A DNA stretch of 64,000 nucleotides from Podocnemis expansa (Eukaryota > Chordata > Testudines > Podocnemididae), in assembly GCA_007922195.1 (NCBI GenBank), contig ML682067.1:788283-852282 (forward strand). Direction: 5' to 3'. The translations under genes were made by a program, and so were the position numbers. Numbering within the stretch: position 1 is the first letter of the stretch; each line of letters begins with the position of its first letter. Below the pieces are notes generated by a model, which had not been told where the DNA came from, did not search any database, and was given only the letters and a program-made list of their open reading frames with translations. Positions 26,101 to 35,400 of this stretch are shown one piece after another.

Positions 26101-29100
26101 AGCAAAGCCTTTCGCCTTTCGGACCCCCATACCAAGTGCCTTGGGGAAGCTTACCAGCAGGACTAATGCAGGGTCTGTCGATCCTTTAGAGCCCGAACGA
26201 GCAAAGATCGGGACGTGAGGCTCAGGGCTTTGTTGACGGAGGCTGCCCTGTGCCGTACTTTAGAACCCCGGCGGATGCCTTCTGCTCCACCCTCCCTGAG
26301 CCAGGGTGCTCAGTCAGCCTCCCCGAGGGGCAGATTGCCAGTGAGGAAGTTGGCTAACAAGCACAGAATGTGTCTCGTACCGGCTGTGCTGGTGGTACCG
26401 TGGCTCTCTGCCTCGCCCTGGGTGGTTTCCCATGAAAGGACCCCTGCGGGCTCGAGATCACTCCAGGAGGGCTCGTTGCTCCCCCCTCCACACCAGAGGC
26501 ATATGAAGCAGTGTGAGCCCTGATGGCTCTACAGCCGCTCCTTGGGGCTGCCCAGGAAGGGACTTGCCCCCCCCGGGGGAGGGGGGCCGCCGGGGTGTTC
26601 CCCGTGGTGGGGAAACGGGTCAGGCCGCAGAGGCTTCTGTTCCTCCTCCCCCGGCTCTCCCCCCTCCCCCCCTGGTACTGGAGCAGCTTCAGCAGCCCCC
26701 CCCCCCCCCAACTGAACCTGGACACGTGCTCCAGATCAAGCTCAGTGGAGGCTGTTTCTCTTGGCCAGCCAGAATGTTTCTCTCAGACTTCGCGCCGCTT
26801 TGCTTCACACTCTCTGCACTGCAGGAGGTGGACCCAAGAGTCACCTTCCAGGGGGAGTCAGAGGATGAGATTCTTCTTCTCAAGATCTGCCAGTGTGGCC
26901 AGCCGTCACTATTGGCATTGGGAGTCTTGCTTGGCCTTAAAGGGACCCCATGCCTCCAAGAGATCCCATTATAGGAGAAGGGATAGGGAGACTTTATCAT
27001 CTCTCTTGATCTCTCTTGTCAGAAAGGTGTCCAAGGACCTCAGGCAGGGCAATGAGCAGAGAGGGTCACTGTTGCCACCTGCCCTCACCCTGCAGATATG
27101 GCCCCCTAACTGGCCATCTTGGGGCCCATGGCTCCTTCCTCCAGGGGTGACTCTGCCCTACCATGCCTCACATCCTGCATCCTGCCAGTCATGGTCCCTG
27201 GTTTCCAGTGACCCTGGGGAAGGTGCATCGGCGAATATACTTTCCACCCCCTCCACTGTCACCAGTAGTATCAGGGGCCAGCGATAACCCTTCCATAACA
27301 GATGTCTTCAAGTCTCATCAGAACCTTCTCAGAAGGATGGCCTTGAACTTTGGGCTGAAGGCGGAAGAGGTGGATGAGAGTTCAGACTCTCTTTGATGTT
27401 TTGTCTTCCCCCTCCCCATCCAGGGTAGCGCTTCCCATTCACGAGGCAGTCCTAAAAATTGTGAGATCCCTCTGGCAGACGCCAGCCTCGGTGCCTGCGG
27501 TCTCAAAATCTTCAGAGAGGAAATATTATGTCCCAGCTAAGGACTCATCGCCTTCTATGATGAGATGACTGGATTTGTGGATGTGGGAAGAGCCGTTGAT
27601 GTGATATACCTTGACTTTAGCAAGGCTTTTGATACAGTTTCCCACAGCATTCTCATTGGCAAATTAAGGAAGTATGGGTTAGATGCGTGGACTGTAAGGT
27701 GGATAGAAAACTGGCTAGATCAACGGTTTCAGCGTGTAGGAATCAATGGCTCCATGTCAAGTTGGCAAGCAGTAACAAGTGGTGTGCCCCAGGGGTCGGT
27801 CCTGGGGCCAGTTCTGTTCAATGTTTTCATTAATGATCTGGATGATGGGATAGATTGCACACTTAGTAAGTTTGCAGATGATACCAAACTGGGGGGAACG
27901 GTAGACACCCTAGAGGGCAGGGACAGGATTCAGGGAGACCTAGACAAATTGGAGCAGTGGGCCAAGAGGAATCTCATGAGGTTCAACAAGGACAAGTGTA
28001 AAATCCTGCACTTGGGACGAAAAAAACCCCATGTACTGCTACAGGCTGGGGAGTAGTCAGCTAAATAGCAGCACTGGAGAAAAGGACCTGGGAGTCATGG
28101 TGGATGGGAAGCTGGATATGAGTCAGCAGTGTGCGCTTGCTGCCAGAAAGGCCAATGGCATACTGGGCTGCATCAGAAGAAGTGTTGCCAGCAGATCAAG
28201 GGATGTGATCATTCCCCTCTATTCTGCACTAGTGAGGCCACATCTGGAATACTGTGTCCAGTTTTGGGCTCCCCACTACAAAAAGGACATGGACAAATTA
28301 GAGAGAGTCCAGAGGAGGGCAACCAAAATGATCAAAGGGCTGGAGCACAAGCCCTATGAAGAAAGACTGAAGGAACTAGGCTTATTTAGCCTGCAGAAGA
28401 GAAGATTGAGGGGGGATTTGATAGCAACCTTCAACTACTTGAAGGGTTGCTCCAAGGAGGATGGAGCTTGACTGTTCTCGGTAGTAACAGAGGGCAGAAC
28501 GAGAAGCAATAGTTTCAAGTTACAGCTGGGGCGGTCCAGGCTGGATATTAGGAGAAACTTCCTTACTAGGCGAGTGGTGAAGCATTGGAATAAGCTGCCT
28601 AGGGAGGTGGTGGAATCTCCATCTCTGGAGGTGTTCAAGGCCCAGCTGGACAAAACCCTGACTGGGATGATCTAATGGGAGTGGTCCTGCTTTTTTTGGC
28701 AGGGGGTTGGACTAGATGACCTCGTGGGGTCCCTTCCAACCCTATGATTCTATGACTTCCAGTACCTCTTCTCCTACCTTCCACCCTCTTCATTGGTGGT
28801 GGATGCTGCAAACCAGTGTGAGCATCAGGGGCAACCTGCTTCCACCCTGAAAAACGAAGAGGTAAAGGTCCTGGATGCCTTTGGCAAGAGGCCATATTTG
28901 GCAGCAACCATGCAGATTAGGATAGCCAACCATTAAGCGCTTCTGAGCCGCTATGCATTTAACCTGTGGAACTCGATCAAGCGATTCGTGGAAGTCCTTC
29001 CTCAGGATCCTCAGTCCTTGACTTCTTGACCCTTCTGGATGAAGGTCTCTTGGTCACTCGTACAAGTCTTCGGGCTTCATGGGACGTAGCGGACTCAGCA

Positions 29101-29365
29101 GGGAGAGCTGTAGCAGCTGCAGTTGCTATGAGGAGGTCATCGTGGTCTCAGGTCTCTCGACTCTGGTCCAAAACTCAATCTAAGACGACCTTTTCGACGG
29201 CACCTCTCTTTGCAGATCAAACCGATACCAAATTACATGGCCTCAAGGACTCGAGCCACTCTTTGGTCATTGGGTCTGCAAACACCAGGCCAGCAATGGC
29301 AATCCGTCTGCATCCTGGCATATCAGCAGCCTCAGATGAGATCATCATCTAGCTTTAGACCAGGT

Positions 29366-29417
<52 letters not shown>

Positions 29418-32400
29418 AGGACCCAGAGAGGGAGACATACGAATTCCTCTTTGGGTACCGGTCATGTATCAAGCTGCAGACCCTCTAACCGAAGACAGAA
29501 CTTTTGACATGTTGATCAAGGACAGCGAACCAGCTCTGACTTACAGGCCAGCACCCCCATTCCTGAACAGATTGGCTGGCTTCCATTCCCAGTGGTCCAG
29601 CATCACCATAGACCGCTGGGTGCTTGACACCATTTCAGTTGGTTACTCCCTTCAGTTTACCTCACACCTTCCCAACTTTCTGCCCCCATCCCAGTCCCTC
29701 TTTGGGGACCCCTCTCATGAGCAACAGCTAAATCAGGAAGTGGCAAACCTCCTGCCTCTGGGGGCCATCAAGCTGGTTCCCAAAGGGGAGGAGGGCAAGG
29801 GTTTCTACTCCCGATACTTTTTGAGCCCCAAGGCCCAATGGGGTTTGAGGCCCATCCTGGACTTGAGATGGCTGAACAGATTCCTAAGAAAGCAGAAGTT
29901 TCGGATGGTGTCCATAGGCCACATCATTGCCTCCCTGGACCCAGGGGTTTGGCTTGCTGCCCTCAATTTAAAAGACGCTTATTTCCATATAGCCATAAGA
30001 TGAGCCCACAGACACTATCTGTGTTTTGTCAGGGAGTCCAAGCATTTTTGGTTTATGGCCCTCCCCTTCAGGCTTTCGTCAGCACCAAGGGTGTTCACCA
30101 AGTGCATAGCCATGTTGATGGCGCACTTGAGGAGAAAGGGGGTGCACATTTACCCATACCTGGACGACTGGCTGATCAGAGGCCGTTCCAGGGAGGAGGT
30201 GGCCTGAAGTGTCCAACTCACCTTGGAGCTCTGCAGACGTCTTGGCCTCCTCGTCAACACTCGAAAATCCCAGCTCATCCCAGTCCAGAGAATAGAATTC
30301 ATCGAGGCGGTCTTGGACTCGGTTCAAGGAAGGGCATTCTTATCTCTAGCAAGATTCGAGGTGATGTCCAGCATGATTTCAGCCCTGTCCTGCTGCCCAA
30401 CAACCACGGCAAGAACATGCCTTTGTCTGCTAGGGCATATGGCAGCAACTACCAATGTGGTGCGGCTAGCATGACTCCGGCTCAGGCTGCTGCAGACCTG
30501 GCTAAGGACGGTATTCCAACCTGCGAGACACTCGCTTCGCAAGGTAGTGTCACTTCCTTGATGGCTGTGCTGACAGCTCTGGTGGTGGCAGGATCCAAGA
30601 TCAGTCCTTCAAGGGATCCCCTTCGGAGTGTCCCACCCCCTCTTATGCTGATCTCCAGTGCTTCAGGCGGGGTGGAGAGCGCTACTCAATTCAAACCTGT
30701 GCACTCAAAGGCTGTGGTAAAGCAGAGAGGCAAAACTTCATACCAATGTCAAAGAACTACGGGCAATTCGCTTAGCTTGCATGGTCTTCATCAAGAGGAT
30801 TTGAGGTCGCACCGTACAGGTTCTAACAGACAACTCAGCTGCAATGTGTTATATAAATTGCCGGGGGGGGCATGCTTACCAGCCCTCTGTTGGGAGGCCA
30901 TTCACCTGTGGGAGCTGGTGGTAAATCACAACTTCTTTCTGACAGGTTCTCATTTCCCTGGGATTAGGAACAATGAAGCTGACGACCTGAGCAGGGTCTT
31001 TCTGTCTCAGCACGAGTGGTCCCTCCATTCTCAGGAGGCATTTTCCATCTTCCACAAGTGAGGATTTCCCCAAGTCGATTTATTTGCAACATGAGAGAAC
31101 TGCAAATGTCCCCTCTTCTGTTCCCTGTGAGGGCAAGAACCCGGATCGCTGACAGATGCCTTCCTGTTGGATTGGTTGGGGCCTCTGATGTATGCTTTTC
31201 CAGTGATTCCTCTCCTATTAAAGGTAATCCTGAAAATAAAAAGGGACAGAGCTGCAGTCATTCTGATTGCACCAGCTTGACCCAGGCAGTTCTGGTACAG
31301 TCTGCTGGTTGACCTGTCACACTCCCTCCAGTGGAGCTCCTGCTGAGGCCAGATCTCACACAGGACAGGGGTTGTCTTCATCATCCAAACCTGAGGTTCC
31401 TGCACCTGACTGCATGGAACCTATGTGGTTAAGTAGTAAAGAGAGAGCTTGCTCTCTGCAGGTTCAGAAGATCCTACTAGGCTCTAGGAAACCATCTGCT
31501 TGGACCTTGTATATTGCAAAGTGGAAATGCTTCTCAGCTTGGGCTCGGTCACGTGGTCTTGATCCAAGGTCGCTGCCAATCCAGGAGATACTAGAGTACC
31601 TCCTGTTCCTCAGGACTCAGGGCCTGTCCCTGTCTTTCCTAAGGGTCTATCTGGTGGCTATCTCAGCCTTTCACGTCCCGGTGGGAAGGTCCTCTGTTTT
31701 CTCTCCCTATATGGTGACTAGGTTCTTGAGGGGCATTGAGAGGTTGTACCCCTCTGTCCACCCACTTACTCCCCAGTGGAGTCTTAACTTAGTTTTAAAT
31801 TGCCTTACGAAACCCCCGTTTGAACCATTAGTGTCATGTCCAGTGTTTCCTCTTAATTTTTTTATAGGCTATGTGTGCAAAAAATTTCTTTTGTGCAAAT
31901 TTTTGGAACCAGCGTCCAAATTTGTGCACACTCCAGTGAGAGCGGTCAAACTTGTGAGTGCAACAACGTGAGTGTGTATGATGCAAGTAATGTCTAAATT
32001 TTACTTTGATATGGTGATTAAAATGATTTTATAAATGACAAAACCTTATTTGAAACATGCTACTTGAAATCGTCTTAAAAGTAGCATTAAAATATTAGCA
32101 TTGTTGAATTTTTTTGTGTGCACTTTATTTTGTTGTGTGCGCAGGTTTCACAACTTGTGTGTGTGTGCACAGCTTGGAGGGAACATAGGTCATGCCCGCT
32201 TCTGACGCTCTCATGGAAGGGTGCCTTCCTTGTCGCTATTACCTCAGCGAGGAGGGTATCTGAGCTTAGAACACTCTCTTCAGAGCCACCATTTACGGTA
32301 TTCCACAAAGATGAAGTTCAGTTGAGGTCTCACCCGGCCTTCTTACCCAAGGTGGTGTCCCAGTTCCATGTGAACCAGGACATCTGCGTACCTGTTTTCT

Positions 32401-35400
32401 GTCCTAAACAATACACCTCAGATGAGCAGTGAAGGTGGCACACCTTAGACATCAGAAGGGCCTTTGCATTTTACGTTGAAAGGATGAAGCCGTTCCGGAA
32501 GTCTTCACAGCTTTTTGTTGGAGTCACAGACAGAATGAAGGGACAGCTGGTCTCCTTGCAAAGGATTTCAGCATGGGTTGCTGCTTGTATCAAAGCATGC
32601 TACAAAGAGGCAAAAGCTCTGTTGCCTGGAGTGGTACAAGCTCACTCGACAAGAACCATGGTGTCCACAACCGCCTTCCTTGCCCAGGTACCCCTGCAGG
32701 AAATATGCAGAGCAGCTACGTGGTCCTCCATACACACATTCACTACGCACTATGTCATTGTGCAACAGTCCAGAAATGATGCAGTAGTCGGGAGGGCAGT
32801 GCCACAGTCGGTTAGACCTTAACTCCGCCCACCATCCTGGTTCAGGCTTGCTAATCACCTGTAGTGGAATGTATGTGAGCAGCTGCTCGAAGAAGAAGAG
32901 GACAGTTACTTACCAGTAATGGCCGTTCTTCGAGATGCGCTGCTCGCTTCCATTCCACACCCACCCTCCATCCCCGCTTTTGGAGTTAGCGGAAAGAAGG
33001 GACTGGAGGGAGTGTACCAGCAGCGGCTGTTATGCTAGGTGGTTTAGGTGCCACTCTAGGGGGCTCCGCTGCTGACACTACGGAAGGTAGGCTGGGGCAA
33101 AAACATTCCAGTGACCGTGCACTGGGAGCAGACACACCTATAGTGGAATGGAAGTGAGCGGCGCATATCAAAGAACGGCCATTACTGGAAGTAACCGTCC
33201 TCTTCCTTCTTCTGTAAGACAAAGAAACAAACCAGCCAACCAACAACTGAAACCTAGACTCCTATATCCTTTGGAGTCAGGTGGGCAAACACCTATATCC
33301 TTCAGAGTCTGCCTGGTTAACCTGGTAGCAACAAAGTTGTTTTAATATCAGTAATAACACAGAACCCTAAACTCCTATGTCCTTCAGAGTTTAGGTGGAC
33401 AAACTCCCATAAGCAGTCTGCTTATTCTGATTATAACAATGAAGACAGTCCTACATGCTGCAGAGGAAGGGTGGACAAACTCCTTTCTCCCTCAGAGTCT
33501 TCCTGGCTAACCACAAAGAAAGGGAAGTGNNNNNNNNNNCACACACACACACACACACACACACTTTTTAGATCTTCTATAATGTCAAGCTTAATAAAAC
33601 TGGTGGTGTGAACACCAATTTTACAATAATCATGGGATACTCCTATGCTCCCCCTCTTGTATTCTGTGCCAAAATGTTATGCCAGAAAGGGCACCCAGGA
33701 GAGCGCCTCCAATAAATTTGTACTTAAAAAGAAAAGACTAGCAGGATCTTATTCAGGGGGACAATGCAATATGCCACATTTACTGTAAATGAGTAAGGAT
33801 AGCAAAAAGCATGCACGCGCACACAGTTCTGCAAGCTGGTGTGATATAATTACCAGTCCTTTCATGTGTTGCTTGAGCCAGCCTAGTGGCCAGCCAGGCT
33901 GGGCACAAGGAGGAGCCAGGCTTCTGTCAGTCATGATCCAGTGCTCCAAGATGACAGTTGCAGAATGAGACCCAAAGTTCCTATGTTCTTACCCATCTTC
34001 TATACTTGCTGGCCCTCATGCAAGTCTGTGGGATTTGCTGTGTCATGTTGCCTCAGGGTTCCTGTGAGATCATTGGTCACCAGTCACTTGCAGGCTTGAT
34101 TGTATTTTGTTCTTTTCTTTCTGGGGTGGCTCCTTCTGTTTGGTTTAATCAGAGATGTCCACGTTGTTCAGCCAGTTAGATACTACTTGTGGTTCATCAG
34201 GACAGGCTGGAAGTTGACTCCCCCCCCGCACACACCTTGTTCACACATTTAAATGAACGTGCACAGCATAGGTCTAAAACAGGTTTCATCAAGTATACAA
34301 AATAGAGTGCTATGTGTAGGCAGGAGTTCCAAACTGACAATACAGAGTCTTGTTGGACATTGGTTATAATGGCTATTACACATGGTTACAAAATTATTTT
34401 CCTTATGATACTAAAGGAAATATACACAATATTAACATATACTTAAAGGTAAATGTTATTCATTATCTGTCTGTCCCCCTACATTATCTGTCTGTTCCCC
34501 ATGACATTGGCTCCTCTTTCACTCTCCCCTCCCGGCACTGCAGGGGCTCCCTCATCCTACCTGAAATGGGCCGAATCCAGCCCCTGAATGCAGCTCTCTA
34601 GCCAGGCCACTCCGCATGCGTCTGTGCACAGAGTGCGAAATTGAAAAGGGCTGCGACTGGCCATGGCTCCCAGGCTCCTGCAGCGGCGCTCAGCAGGCCA
34701 GAGTTCAGCCTATGGGCTGCAAGTTGGACAAGTGCATTAGATCTTACTTCATGGTGCAACAATGGTAGCCTGCAAAGACAGATGTCTTGAAAAGAATATA
34801 GTGGAATTGACTTATTCCATCCCCATCTCAACACCATTGTCAGGGTAATGTTTTATGGGAAACATTACAATGGAAGTTTTTATAATGGGGATAAGTAAGG
34901 GCATCTCAGTTCTGTTCAAAAATAAAAAGTATGCAGTATCCTAAATGTAGTTATGTTTTAAGAAGTAGTGTTTGATCTAATTGTTGACATGAAGTGTCAT
35001 GCTGTGTAGACTTTTGATGCAGAAACAGCTCTCTCTTAAATGGTTGAAAAATGTACGTGTGACCTTTTCTTCTAGGGAATGTTGTGAGTCCAAAGATGAG
35101 CCATTTCCAGTTACCACTGCAGGAAAGAAACTATAATGATGAAGGTATTTTTCATTCTGAAATGTTAAACAATATTTATCATACGGATGAAGTCTGAATT
35201 TATGTGCAGTCCAACAGGTGGATGTATACAGGACATTCCAAGCCTAGGCCAATCAAATGTTAATGCATAGCCAGGCCATCAAAAAGAAAGTCAAATATTT
35301 TTCCCTGCCCAGTCATCTAAAAAGTTAATTACAAACCACTATGAAAAAAACTTGTGAAATGTGGTTAAAATGCAACTGATCATGACTGTGGCATAGTATG

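Larger units (their letters stand above)
25722..33215 (+). mobile_element. DIRS-type tyrosine-recombinase retrotransposon, copy B
   Basis: The left terminal repeat at 25735-25905 (ACATACATTCCACTATAGG, then CACTGGAATGTTTTTGCC) recurs inverted at 32985-33170 (GGCAAAAACATTCCAGTG, then CCTATAGTGGAATGG). In + order it carries gag, reverse transcriptase with YLDD at 30157-30168, RNase H and tyrosine recombinase. It is interrupted by a CR1 (27552-28756) and a hAT MITE (31841-32188). Just inside the right terminus, at 32858-32950, a copy of the terminal sequence faces the other way, so the right end folds into a long hairpin, as in the internal complementary region of DIRS elements. Confidence 0.87.
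33216..33674 (-). other. Leader region of the LTR element with imperfect tandem units
   Basis: This lies between DIRS copy B and the right LTR. Four imperfect units with CTCCTATATCCTTTGGAGTC- and CCTTCAGAGT-type cores occur at about 33258-33510. Next to the LTR, the - strand reads TTTTGGCACAGAATACAAG directly after the LTR end, in the place of a primer-binding site (starting TGG). Confidence 0.5.

Noticed and set aside
26513..27287. Two long overlapping + strand frames (153 and 254 codons)
   Set aside because: They are Pro/Ser-rich reads through degenerate GC-rich DIRS gag sequence, not separate genes.
29838..31061. Long + strand open frame (407 codons)
   Set aside because: It overlaps the DIRS reverse-transcriptase and RNase H sequence in a different phase. 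The conserved motifs are in the other frames, so it is a shadow.
33540..33564. CRISPR-like or tandem array
   Set aside because: Simple CA repeat next to a gap. No spacer structure exists anywhere in the window, as expected for vertebrate DNA.
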